64,000 bases of DNA from Glandiceps talaboti (taxonomy: Eukaryota > Hemichordata > Enteropneusta > Spengelidae), in NCBI RefSeq assembly GCF_964340395.1, contig NC_135557.1:13619546-13683545 (forward strand), written 5' to 3'. Positions 38,607 to 48,724 of this stretch are shown here, one piece after another. Each line of letters starts with the position of its first letter. Positions within the stretch are counted from its first letter, which is position 1. The notes beneath the pieces are model-generated. The model saw nothing but the letters and a program-made list of their open reading frames with translations, was not told the origin of the DNA and did no database searches. A program made the position numbers and the translations under genes.

Positions 38607-39689
38607 ATGGAACTCATGGATCTGTGTGATGATTCCCTGGTATCTATTCTGTCCTTTTTACCTGTAATGGTACGTGAGAACATAATGCGAAAGATGTGTT
38701 GCCGTTTACAATATCTTTGCGATCACCCTTCTCTTTGGAATCATGTCGTCTTGCGGAATACTGACATACAGGAGAGTAGGGAAACTGTTTTGAACGTGTT
38801 CAGGCATTCACGTTTCTTTCGAACACTTGACATTGAGATCGATGAGACCAACCCTATTACGTTGAGTCAAAAGGACCTTGAACACTTTCAACATGTCAAG
38901 AATCTGCATCGACTCGAATTCACCAACACCAGTTCTCGCACATTCAATTATTTGCAGGGGCGCTGGGAATGGTTTTCATGGAGACAGATTGTCTGCAATG
39001 TAAATTCCTTGCACACATTGATTCTGAATAATGTTCACATGTACGATTCTGAACTTTCCTTTATTGCAAACCAGAAGCATCTGTCTTGTCTTTTCCTGGT
39101 TGGAGTCCGTATCAAAACGTTGAAGTTCTTGCCACCCTTACCCTGTTTACGTCATTTGCATATAAAAGATGTTCCTATCCAGTCAGAAAATCTCGCGCAT
39201 CTTTCTATGGTGCCGAACATCGTCGAACTAGACTTACAGGGTACTGTAGCCTATTATGATAGTATTTCACTTGAATTCCTTCCTCTCTTGTCTGAACTCG
39301 GAGAACTAACATTTAACTGCGACAACTCTGTAAATGTCTTGTGTAACTTTGCCAACATGCCAAATCTACGAAAAATAAATGGACGTGGAAGACTATTTCC
39401 TGAATCCATGTCAGGTACGCCTAGTCTAACACACGTGCAGTTTCATTTCAAAGACTTCCATGACATTGAAAAGCTGTGTAAATCAGCCACGAAACTGCGA
39501 GAAATCGATTGTTACTGTTCTTTTCATGAACCTGAACATTTTGATGAAATAATCTCGCACATGATGATATCCCATGACAGTATAGAGAGGGCTAGTTTTA
39601 GGTTTGTGTTATACTATAAAGAAGACGAATGGAACTTCAAACGTAATGAGAAAGGGTATATAGATACTGTACATAGAGAATTCATCTAG
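38607..39689 (+). CDS. F-box/LRR protein 1 (copy 2)
   Basis: Identical to 14964-16046: F-box at residues 1-45, then irregular leucine-rich repeats. Confidence 0.85.
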   Translation: MELMDLCDDSLVSILSFLPVMVRENIMRKMCCRLQYLCDHPSLWNHVVLRNTDIQESRETVLNVFRHSRFFRTLDIEIDETNPITLSQKDLEHFQHVKNLHRLEFTNTSSRTFNYLQGRWEWFSWRQIVCNVNSLHTLILNNVHMYDSELSFIANQKHLSCLFLVGVRIKTLKFLPPLPCLRHLHIKDVPIQSENLAHLSMVPNIVELDLQGTVAYYDSISLEFLPLLSELGELTFNCDNSVNVLCNFANMPNLRKINGRGRLFPESMSGTPSLTHVQFHFKDFHDIEKLCKSATKLREIDCYCSFHEPEHFDEIISHMMISHDSIERASFRFVLYYKEDEWNFKRNEKGYIDTVHREFI

Positions 39690-40040
39690 ATAATCGTTTT
39701 ATTTAATGTTGTTTAATTGTTTTTGAGAATGTTTTTGATCACATGACATCTATGCAAATGAGGAGTTCGGTATCTACTTTAACATGGCACAGTAGAAATT
39801 TAAAAAAAAAAATTGTGCTGGGGAAGGCAGAGTTGGTGGAGATTTTTAAAAAACCCCGATTTTTGCATTTTTAAAATGACCCTTAAAAATTACATACAAT
39901 TCGCAGTTAAAGCTCTCATAATTCACTGGACACATATTTTGTTTGTGATAGCATGAACGACACGTTCTTTTCGATGTGGACATTTATATATTTCATTGCC
40001 TGTGGCAGTTTTCGCATATTTCATTGCGGGATCAAGCAAC
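39690..40040. repeat. Dispersed repeat between F-box genes (copy 2)
   Basis: Same as 16047-16397: octamer ATGCAAAT, ACCCCGATTTTTGC and GACCCTTA elements, then a TTTATATATTTC TATA-like element before the second F-box gene. Confidence 0.65.
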
Positions 40041-41108
40041 ATGGAACTCATGGATCTGTGTGATGATTCCCTGGTATCTATTCTGTCCTTTTTACCTGTA
40101 ATGGTACGTGAGAACATAATGCGAAAGATGTGTTGCCGTTTACAATATCTTTGCGATCACCCTTCTCTTTGGAATCATGTCGTCTTGCGGAATACTGACA
40201 TACAGGAGAGTAGGGAAACTGTTTTGAACGTGTTCAGGCATTCACGTTTCTTTCGAACGCTTGACATTGAGATCGATGAGACCAACCCTATTACGTTGAG
40301 TCAAAAGGACCTTGAACACTTTCAACATGTCAAGAATCTGCATCGACTCGAATTCACCAACACCAGTTCTCTCAGAATTAATTATTTGCAGGGGCGCTGG
40401 GAATGGTTTTCATGGAGACAGATTGTCTGTAATGTAAATTCCTTGCACACATTGATTCTGAATAAAGTTCAAATGTATGATTCTGAACTTTCCTTTATTG
40501 CAAACCAGAAGCATCTGTCTCGCCTTTCTCTGTTTAAAGTCCGTATCAAAACGTTGAAGTTCTTGCCACCCTTACCCAGTTTACGTCATTTGCATATACA
40601 CGATGTTCCTATCCAGTCAGAAGATCTCGCGCATCTTTCTATGGTGCCAAACATCGTCGAACTAGACTTACGCACTGATTGGAATTATGGTATTTCACTT
40701 GAATTCCTTCCTCTCTTGTCTGAACTCAGAGAACTAACATTTTCCACTGGAACTTATGTGTGTAACCTTGCCAACATACCAAATGTACAAAGGTTACATG
40801 GAATTGCAATACTATTTCCTGAACCCACGCCAAGTATGTCTAGTCTAACATACGTGGACATTATGGTCGAAGACTTTCTACAGATTGAAATGCTTTGTAA
40901 ATCAGCCTCAAAACTCACAGGAATCGACTGTTACTGTTTATTTGATGAACCTACACGTTTTGGAGAAATGATCCAGCACATGATAGTATGCCATGACTGT
41001 ATAGAGAGGGCTCGTTTCAGTTTTGTGTCATCGTCTAGAGAAGACGAATGGGTATTCAAACGTAATGAGAGAGGGTATATAGATATTTTACATAGAATAG
41101 ACATTTAA
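40041..41108 (+). CDS. F-box/LRR protein 2 (copy 2)
   Basis: Identical to 16398-17465. Shares its F-box half almost perfectly with protein 1 and diverges in the LRR half. Confidence 0.85.
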   Translation: MELMDLCDDSLVSILSFLPVMVRENIMRKMCCRLQYLCDHPSLWNHVVLRNTDIQESRETVLNVFRHSRFFRTLDIEIDETNPITLSQKDLEHFQHVKNLHRLEFTNTSSLRINYLQGRWEWFSWRQIVCNVNSLHTLILNKVQMYDSELSFIANQKHLSRLSLFKVRIKTLKFLPPLPSLRHLHIHDVPIQSEDLAHLSMVPNIVELDLRTDWNYGISLEFLPLLSELRELTFSTGTYVCNLANIPNVQRLHGIAILFPEPTPSMSSLTYVDIMVEDFLQIEMLCKSASKLTGIDCYCLFDEPTRFGEMIQHMIVCHDCIERARFSFVSSSREDEWVFKRNERGYIDILHRIDI

Positions 41109-41420
41109 TATTGAGCAACTTTGCTTATATGCACTCCTCTGACTTTTGTATGCATTTGTTTTGGGTAAATAAAAAAATGATATATTACACAAAGTTGATA
41201 GTAATCGTATTTTTTATTTTTGAAAAAGTAAATCATTATCAAACATCATCAAATTGTTCGGTGCTATCTTTTGTGATAGTGTGAAGGATATGTTCTTCTC
41301 ATCAATGTTTATCGTACTGTATGACTTGCATTCTTCCAAAAATCAAGATGTGTCTTTCCAGATGATCGTCAAGATGTCTGGTCATTTAATCTTGCCAACT
41401 GTTCCAATGATTCGTTGTCC
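41109..41420. other. Convergent intergenic region (copy 2)
   Basis: Same as 17466-17777: AATAAA near 41167 and T-rich spacer. Nothing further is seen. Confidence 0.5.
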
Positions 41421-41735
41421 CTATTGTGTGTACGGGTCCTGCCTGATAAACAGTTCCATCGATTCTTGTAGGTTTAGGTTTCGATTCATAACAATATCCA
41501 TTTTCTCGATGTGGTAATCTATTTTGTCTTCTAGATACCTTCTTCTCTTGTGCTCTTGTATCAAAACCCCTGCAAGTAGATTGCAGCTGCCCGATCTCAG
41601 TATTTCCAATTCTCTCTCCAGTTTCGCCTTTTGACTTCGTGTACAGACATTGATGTTTCTTATCAGAGTCTCGACGAGTTGCGAATCGCAGTCACTCCTT
41701 GTTGAAACGTGTTGGAATTGCCTCATACTGGACAT
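41421..41735 (-). CDS. Small coiled-coil protein (copy 2)
   Basis: Identical to 17778-18092, with the same TATA-like element upstream near 41789-41798. Confidence 0.65.
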   Translation of the reverse strand: MSSMRQFQHVSTRSDCDSQLVETLIRNINVCTRSQKAKLERELEILRSGSCNLLAGVLIQEHKRRRYLEDKIDYHIEKMDIVMNRNLNLQESMELFIRQDPYTQ

Positions 41736-41788
41736 TTTGTCAGTATAGCAGTGATGAGAATGTCGCTCAAATGGAAAAGCATGCAGAT

Positions 41789-42018
41789 ATTTATAGGCAA
41801 CAACAAGACAATTATGACGTCGTGATGTGGCTTGATGGGGCACGTGCATGTTCTTCACGTCCAAAAAAAATAGTATTTTTTCCACATCCAGAAACTTATG
41901 ACGTCATGTTTTCTCTACACGTGATGTGGCTTGATATAATATCGTATCATGGTGCATGTTTTTTACGTAAAGAAAATGACGTCACAGTTTTTCCACATCC
42001 TTGTGCTTTATACACTTT
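41789..42018. promoter_or_regulatory. CRE-rich promoter repeats (copy 2)
   Basis: Same as 18146-18375, two ~100-bp units with TGACGTCA-type sites. Confidence 0.6.
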
Positions 42019-42185
42019 GAATTATACGTCATGGTGAAAATCAGCGGGTTAAAAAGCAGATCGTTTATTACATCGATTTCGTTGTCGGTCATTTTGACAA
42101 AAGAATTTTGTTCCCATATGCGAAGTGACGTTTCGACGATGGAGTGATGTGAGTTCCTTAAACCATAGAAGAGCGACGGCACCAT
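41982..42185 (-). CDS. Possible small protein, 67 residues (copy 2)
   Basis: Identical to 18339-18542. Conservation between the copies is uninformative because the whole region is identical. Confidence 0.3.
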   Translation of the reverse strand: MVPSLFYGLRNSHHSIVETSLRIWEQNSFVKMTDNEIDVINDLLFNPLIFTMTYNSKCIKHKDVEKL

Positions 42186-42314
42186 TGTTATAATTTAAGT
42201 TAAACTTCTTTTCTTTCATCGCTGCATGTCAACTTCACCCTCGATTTACTAGTAGAACACAAGTAGTCATTGTTCGGGACACATACGTTGTCAGGGTATT
42301 TAAGGTATTTTTTT

Positions 42315-43004
42315 TTATCGGAAGGTTTTGGCAAACACTGTGTCTATAGCTACCTTGCCTTCGTTTGGCAGAGACCTTGTTCCGATGCCGGTAAAGTTGT
42401 ACGTCAGTGACGGAGTTTGAACGTCGACGAATTTCTCTTGATCCGTGTCAAAGGTGTACCACTTTAATGAACCGCGAGTTTTGCTCGTCTTCTTGTCTTT
42501 TGTACAGTCGTAGACATATACACGAATGTTATTGTCGACGGCTAATTGAACCGTCCATCCTGTTCCTCCCTCGCATGTTTTTCTGTCTTCGGTAAGTAAA
42601 CCGACGGCAAAGACTGCATGCGAGTCTTTGACTTGGTACCAGTTCCTCCGTAGTAAGTTGTCACAGAATTTATTCCGCGTTGGGAAATGTCTTTTCAGAG
42701 TTTGGTTAGCTGTTTTCAATTTATCATCCGCTAAATTGAGATTGTTTTGACTGAGAAAGACCCTTGCTTTGTTCTTCACGGCGTGTTTTTCAAACGAATA
42801 CACTTTAGAGATGATATTGTACTTTGTTGCCGTTTCCTGCCAGTAAAGATCGCTGCCCTTTGCTCCGCCAGTATGATTGATGTATTTACCCCCCTCGTCG
42901 CCAAATTCAATATTGTTGTGTAATCCCGTTTTCGATTTTGAATTCGTTGGTAAAAGGTCTTGCCCATTTCCCCGCTCTGCCCCGACTCGACACCTATTTT
43001 CCAT
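42315..43004 (-). CDS. SLOG-like Rossmann protein (copy 2)
   Basis: Identical to 18672-19361; ATG at 43004. GGAKGSD and GGTGWTVQLAVD loops as in the first copy. Confidence 0.7.
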   Translation of the reverse strand: MENRCRVGAERGNGQDLLPTNSKSKTGLHNNIEFGDEGGKYINHTGGAKGSDLYWQETATKYNIISKVYSFEKHAVKNKARVFLSQNNLNLADDKLKTANQTLKRHFPTRNKFCDNLLRRNWYQVKDSHAVFAVGLLTEDRKTCEGGTGWTVQLAVDNNIRVYVYDCTKDKKTSKTRGSLKWYTFDTDQEKFVDVQTPSLTYNFTGIGTRSLPNEGKVAIDTVFAKTFR

Positions 43005-43752
43005 CACTCATCTGAGAAATTGACACTGTGCACACAAACCCGCTACTTATCTATTCTGCCTCTTTGTGTGTGCGACTTAAAAGTTTAGGTCGTACGAGCG
43101 CAGTTGAATTAATAACACAATGTGAGAGACACACACACAATTGACACGTGACTTCACGTGACTCGCTGCCTACGTCATTAGACGTCTTAGTGGTCACAAA
43201 CGTGTGTGGTGGGGGCAGCTACGTGTAGCAAGAATGTTACTTACAACACTGCGAGTGTGCTTGCTACAGTATTGTTAGTGTTAATACGAACGTGATTCTG
43301 TCGAAATGCATGTTGTCGACATCATCACATGGACACAATGAAAGAAGACGTGACGTCATAAATATTTGTGAACATCATATCGTTGGACGTGCATATTTTT
43401 CACGTCAAAGAAAAAATGACGTCACATTTTTTCCACATCCATGAATTTACAACTTGCATGCTGTCGACATCATCACACGGACACAATGAAAGAAGACGTG
43501 ACGTCATAAATATTTGAGAACATCATATCGTGGGACTTGTGATTAACGTGCATATATTTTCACGTCAAAGAAAAAAATGACATCACATGTTTTTCCTCAT
43601 CCATTTTACAGCTTGTTGACATCACATATAATGTGGTATATCTGATCACGTGATGTCAGAATTATTTGAGAAACAAGGCAATATAAATGACGTCCATGAC
43701 GTAATGAAACAAGATGTGACGTCAGAAATATTTGCAAAACAAGGCTATATAT
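43005..43752. promoter_or_regulatory. CRE-rich control region (copy 2)
   Basis: Same as 19362-20109, with ~148-bp units starting at 43308 and 43456. Confidence 0.65.
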
Positions 43753-44143
43753 ATGACAACGATCATTATGTGCAGCAACATAAGTGAAAGAACATCATCA
43801 GTCCACAACATGACATCAGCTACTAAGAGGCACCAGGAGAAAATCGACAAAGAGTTAGCCAAAAGACACAAACGTAAAATCCACAAGATGACATCAACGA
43901 AGAAAAAACTACAAGTGAAAATGGATAAAGAGGCAGCCAAAAGATGCAAACGTAAAATCAGGAGGAGCAAAGAAAGGTCGAGGGCTGTACAACAAGTGGT
44001 GCATAAAGAGATGTTGAAAGAGATTGCACAGTGTCAAACGATCAGACCACCAAAATCAACTCGTCCTTGTAAACCAGATGATTACTTGGCATATTTGGTG
44101 AGTGACAAATGACAAAATTTTCTTTCTGTAGTACTGTGAAAAG

Positions 44144-44240
<97 letters not shown>

Positions 44241-44797
44241 TGTTTTGGGGGTGTGGGTGTTCTTGCTTTCGTATGAGTTTATTAAGGTTGTTTTATTTGT
44301 TTGTTTTCGTTTGCCTACAGGAACTTCGAGAAAGGGTTTACCAAGAGTCCAGACTTTTCAAACACAAGTATCCACTGGTATATCTGTACCTCATGAATTG
44401 CAAGACAGTGCAGAAGAAAACGTGTTTGGTGAAAACCTCTCTGGAAGTATGTGTGAAGGGAATGGCTAGAATGATGTTCAATACCAACCTTGAAGATAGA
44501 GCTGCATCTGCATATAAACTGAATGTGATATGCAAAGCATTGGCAATTTGGGCACCTTTCTTCTCCCCAAGTATGCTACAGGAAGAAGAAGGAGATAAAG
44601 CAAGGCCATGTAGATTTCAGTTTTTCCTGACAGTCTTTCCCTGTGGCAGACATTTGCCTTCTGATGATGAAATCAACAAAGTTCAATGTGCATACGAGGA
44701 CCGTGTTGAAAACTCTTTGGAAGAAAAACCAACCATGGAAGAACTTGTTCTCTTCATGCAACTTGTTACAAATGAAATGCGACAAATGAAGGCCTAA
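43753..44797 (+). CDS. Two-exon basic protein (copy 2)
   Basis: Exons 43753-44097 and 44321-44797, intron 44098-44320. Donor GTGAGT and acceptor CCTACAG are unchanged. The intron is 2 bp shorter through loss of one TA unit, which changes an unspliced reading frame in the intron but not the spliced one, supporting splicing. Confidence 0.7.
44146..44238. repeat. TA microsatellite inside intron (copy 2)
   Basis: About 93 bp of TA; one unit shorter than at 20503-20597. Confidence 0.95.
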
Positions 44798-44930
44798 TTT
44801 AATTAGCCTTGTGATTCGAAAATAAATCTGTTTAATATTAACCACATAACAAAAGTGTATTTCATAGTGCTTTGATTGGTATGTAAGTCACACACACACT
44901 TCAACAGAGATGGTTTCTTTTGTTTTTAAC

Positions 44931-45106
44931 ATTTTATTTTATTTTATTACACTTTAACTTGTTCCATGGTGAAAGCGAATGGTTTTGACGAGTAAAAATG
45001 GGATGAATGTGATTGCACATGCAATGAAGTAGGAGATGTATCTCGTCTTGACAACGTTGTCTTGCTGCTAGATGGCGTTTCACGTGGCGTAGGGTATGCA
45101 CTAACA
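44931..45106 (-). pseudogene. Collapsed mucin-gene remnant (copy 2)
   Basis: Same internal-deletion relic as at 21290-21465. Its presence in both copies shows that the deletion predates the large duplication. Confidence 0.7.
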
Positions 45107-45275
45107 TTAACATTATACTAGAAGAGTTTAGTCAAGGCTGTATGTAAAGTATGTTCACTCGTCGACGCGTACAAGGTATATAAACTCTAAGGGGTTTTTT
45201 GCCCCAACAAATCGTATATCCCTGACTTGATAAATTTGTTTTTATCTTTGCTCATACTAGATCAATACTGTCGGC

Positions 45276-46499
45276 ATGAAGAACTTATTGTATAAACTTC
45301 ATATCGTCACCCTTGTTATACTGAGTGTCGTCTCCTGCAAATTCTTCTTCGAGCTCAGTTATTCCAACTTCAACTCTAATTGGAAAAAATACTCTTCTAT
45401 TCCTGTTCATGACATCTTCAGAGGAAGAAACGCTGATGCTAATGTCTCGGTGACGGTTCCAACATGTAAACCAAAGAAAAACATAGCGTTTTCTAAGCTA
45501 CATAAATGCGGTAGCAGTACAGTTCTTAATATACTGCTAAGGTATGGTGACATGAACAATCTGACCTTCGTTCTCCCGCCTTCAGGAAACTATCTGGGAT
45601 GGCCCAAGCCATTCGATAAACGAAAAGCGATGAAAGTGCCCTGGAACGAGTATAACATATTTACACACCATTCACGATTTAGCTATGAAGGTATCAGCGC
45701 CATTATGCCCCCGAGCACTGTATATGTTACTTGTTTGAGACAGCCCGTATCATTATTTCAATCCTCATTCACTTATTTCGACTTTGGCAATTATGTTGGT
45801 CTAAAAGGCCCCGCAGGTTTGAAAGAATTCGCTGACGGTATCGAATATTATTATAATAAATCACATAATGCACGATTATTGAATCCTATGCTGTTTGACC
45901 TTGGTATGAACTCAGAGGATATGTGGAACGTGACAAATATTGACAACAAAATTAAATATATAGACGAAACATTTAATTTAATAATGATAGCAGAGTACAT
46001 GGATGAATCGCTTGTGTTGCTCAAAGAATTGATGTGTTGGGATACAGACGATATTGTAGCATTTTCAATGAATGCACGAGCACCAAAATCAAAAAGTAAC
46101 ATTACTGAAGAAGTGGCAGGAAAGGTACTGAAGTGGCATGCTGGAGATGTAAAATTGTATGACCATTTTAATACAACACTTTGGAAACGTATTGAAAGTT
46201 TCGGAAGAGAGCGAATACAAACAGAACTAGCAAAACTGAAATCGAGGCGGGAATACTATTCCAACCATTGTATTGAGAAAGTCATTACAAATGATCCCAA
46301 AGTGTGGCGCCCAAATCATGTAAGTGTACAAAGCATCAAAATCAAACCATCTGTAAAGAATGACACAATGTGTCTTGGATTGACGAGAACAGAACTTCCA
46401 TTCACAGATTATGTCAGGAAGAAACAGTTACAAAATGTGCGTAATTACATTTTTCCTGACAGTCTCTCCCCGTGGCAGACATTTGCCTTGTCAGGATGA
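45276..46499 (+). CDS. Gal3ST-type sulfotransferase (copy 2)
   Basis: 407 residues. All PAPS-binding motifs match the first copy. Near the C-terminus there are Tyr-to-Asp and Leu-to-Val changes, and a T-to-G change turns the first copy's stop into Gly followed by a stop one codon later. The differences fall in the recombination-derived tail, outside the catalytic core. Confidence 0.85.
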   Translation: MKNLLYKLHIVTLVILSVVSCKFFFELSYSNFNSNWKKYSSIPVHDIFRGRNADANVSVTVPTCKPKKNIAFSKLHKCGSSTVLNILLRYGDMNNLTFVLPPSGNYLGWPKPFDKRKAMKVPWNEYNIFTHHSRFSYEGISAIMPPSTVYVTCLRQPVSLFQSSFTYFDFGNYVGLKGPAGLKEFADGIEYYYNKSHNARLLNPMLFDLGMNSEDMWNVTNIDNKIKYIDETFNLIMIAEYMDESLVLLKELMCWDTDDIVAFSMNARAPKSKSNITEEVAGKVLKWHAGDVKLYDHFNTTLWKRIESFGRERIQTELAKLKSRREYYSNHCIEKVITNDPKVWRPNHVSVQSIKIKPSVKNDTMCLGLTRTELPFTDYVRKKQLQNVRNYIFPDSLSPWQTFALSG

Positions 46500-46797
46500 A
46501 AAGCACAAAGTATGAAGACCATTGAGTTGAAAAATCGACCAAAAACCACTTTTACACACAAAAAAAACTGTTGCGAGTCACACACATATTTCCGTTTACA
46601 AATGATTTTTTATTAATCTCCAAAAAACGAACTTGAAAAATTCAGTTTGGCATATGTAAATGTAAGTAACTAACAAAAAAAAACAACCACAACACTGGAT
46701 GCACACACACGTATTGTGTATTCTACTGCCTAAAAACACAGACAGTCATTAAAACATCTTCAACTAAAAAAGTATTGGAGCGTGCATTTCCTGCTTT
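46500..46797. other. Convergent intergenic region (copy 2)
   Basis: Same as 22856-23157, one A shorter in an A-run and with one substitution in ACACACACGTA. No gene is seen. Confidence 0.55.
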
Positions 46798-48063
46798 TCA
46801 ATACGCGGGGGGAGTGCAACTCACGAAACATTTTCGAGTGTTTAACATGTAGTATGTAGGCGGCGAAGCACCAGCTCCGTTATAGGCAGTGACAATGACG
46901 GTATAGTCGGCCATAGAAGTAAGATTTGTGAAAGTGTGTCCACGTAAGCCACTTTCTAGAATCAATTCTTTGCCGGTTTCATTCGTACCCTTACGAAGAT
47001 CAAAATGGTAACCCTCGATAACGCCATTGGAAAATACAGGATCTTGTCTAACAACAACCGTCATCTCGACACTGTCCCCTTCCAAGAAAGCAAGACTGAT
47101 TCTCAACTTTACACCATCGAAAGGCGCAGCCTGGTCTGTCAATACATGTAAGGTGTCACCATAATCGCTCCACGACCCGTTAACGCCGTATTCTGTGCGA
47201 CATTTTGCGCGGAAGGAGTATGCCGTGTAGGGCTTTAGTGCAACAGCGACGAAAGTGTCTTTGTTGTAGGCGTCGTTGATGTTTTTCCACGTTTGATCTT
47301 CAGAAACATCATCTCTGTATTGTAAAGCGTACCCCACCTGCAAATAATCTTCAATCCAATTGTCCGGCTTGCCTACCCTGACGTGTACAGTGTAGGGTGT
47401 CTTTCGCACGAGTGTTAGGCTAGCGGGTGGTCTGGTACGCGTCTGCATATCGGGGTTGAACTTAATCTCCTTTTCGTCATGGCCGTAAGCATTCGATACC
47501 ACAATCCTCATTACGTGGAGGCTGCCGTAGTTGGTCCACCTGTCGAAAAAACACGATCGCCGACCTCTCGTCTCAACGTCTGGACAGTCACGCCATGCTG
47601 AAGTTGACTCAAAGTAGTGGCGGTACGTAAAAACCTCTACCGTGTCATTTGTCGAGTCCACCAAATCCCACTCACACCACATCTCGAGAATATTCTCGCT
47701 GTAACATTTAAAGTCCGAAATCACTGGTCTCACACCGACGTGCAAATTAACGTTGGCGTAGACCGCATTATGTTTACGACGTCTTCCCCCTACCTTCCTA
47801 CATGTGTACCGACCAGTGTCAGAATAAGTGATGTTTTCTATTCGGAGGTTCAAGTCCGTCCCGTTCACATTAACGTCGAGTTTAGGTGGTAATTCACCAC
47901 CTTCATACTGCCACAAAAGTCGGCGTGCATCTCTGCGTCGAGGGTGCCGACACGTAAGGATAACATCGTCACCAACACTGGAGTAAACCTCTTCGGCTTT
48001 GATGGAAAGACAGCCAAAACAGGCGATGAGGAAAACAACACAAGCGAGCACAGCAGGCTTCAT
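46798..48063 (-). CDS. Class I cytokine-receptor-like protein (copy 2)
   Basis: 421 residues from the ATG at 48063. The frame is open further upstream, across the TATA box and a TA microsatellite, but that extension is not transcribed if the TATA box is used. It differs from the first copy by Thr-to-Met near residue 206 and Arg-to-Gly near residue 351. All cysteines, the GSWSDYG motif and the absence of a membrane anchor are shared. Confidence 0.85.
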   Translation of the reverse strand: MKPAVLACVVFLIACFGCLSIKAEEVYSSVGDDVILTCRHPRRRDARRLLWQYEGGELPPKLDVNVNGTDLNLRIENITYSDTGRYTCRKVGGRRRKHNAVYANVNLHVGVRPVISDFKCYSENILEMWCEWDLVDSTNDTVEVFTYRHYFESTSAWRDCPDVETRGRRSCFFDRWTNYGSLHVMRIVVSNAYGHDEKEIKFNPDMQTRTRPPASLTLVRKTPYTVHVRVGKPDNWIEDYLQVGYALQYRDDVSEDQTWKNINDAYNKDTFVAVALKPYTAYSFRAKCRTEYGVNGSWSDYGDTLHVLTDQAAPFDGVKLRISLAFLEGDSVEMTVVVRQDPVFSNGVIEGYHFDLRKGTNETGKELILESGLRGHTFTNLTSMADYTVIVTAYNGAGASPPTYYMLNTRKCFVSCTPPAY

Positions 48064-48631
48064 ACTTAGTTGATAATGAGGAAAGATCACCCCTTGCCTT
48101 CTTTTATAACCGTGGACTAACCGTCGTAATTTGCATAAAAGACGTGACGAATGTGTTTTACTTGCGTGGATGAAAAAAAAAACACCAGAAAATTTGTTTG
48201 TATATATATATATATATATATTTATCACATAAATACGTGCACATGTCGCTCTTTGTTACGCGAGGGAGAAGAAACTTACAGCATTCATGTGGGCATTTCT
48301 TTCGATGAAGAAAAAACGAATGGTGGACAAAGGCGTACAGAACTTCCATTCACAGATTACGTCAAGGAGAAACAGCGTTTTTCCTGACAGTCTCTCCCTA
48401 TGACAGACATCTTCCTTGTGATGATGAAAAGCACAAAGTATGAAGACCGTTGAGTCGAAAACTCGTTGGTAGAAAAACCGACCATGGAAGAATTTGTTCT
48501 CTTTATGCAACTTATTACAAATGAAATGCGACAAATGAAGGCCTAATTTAATCAGCCTTGTAATTCGAAAATAAATCTGTTTTATTAACCACATAACAAA
48601 GTGTATTTTATAGTGCTTTTATTCTTATGTA

Positions 48632-48669
<38 letters not shown>

Positions 48670-48724
48670 TTCAACAGAGATGGATTCTTTTGTTTTTTAA
48701 CATTTTATTTTATTTTATTATACT
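48064..48724. other. Intergenic region with gene scraps (copy 2)
   Basis: As 24424-25088 but 4 bp shorter overall through a shorter TA microsatellite (48200-48220). It includes the fused-tail relic (about 48328-48596) and a 34-bp CA tract (48635-48668). Confidence 0.65.

Noticed and set aside
48064-48228. Longer N-terminus for the second cytokine-receptor copy
   Set aside because: The extension crosses the TATA box and a TA microsatellite and would displace the signal peptide; it exists only because the TA tract length keeps the frame open.
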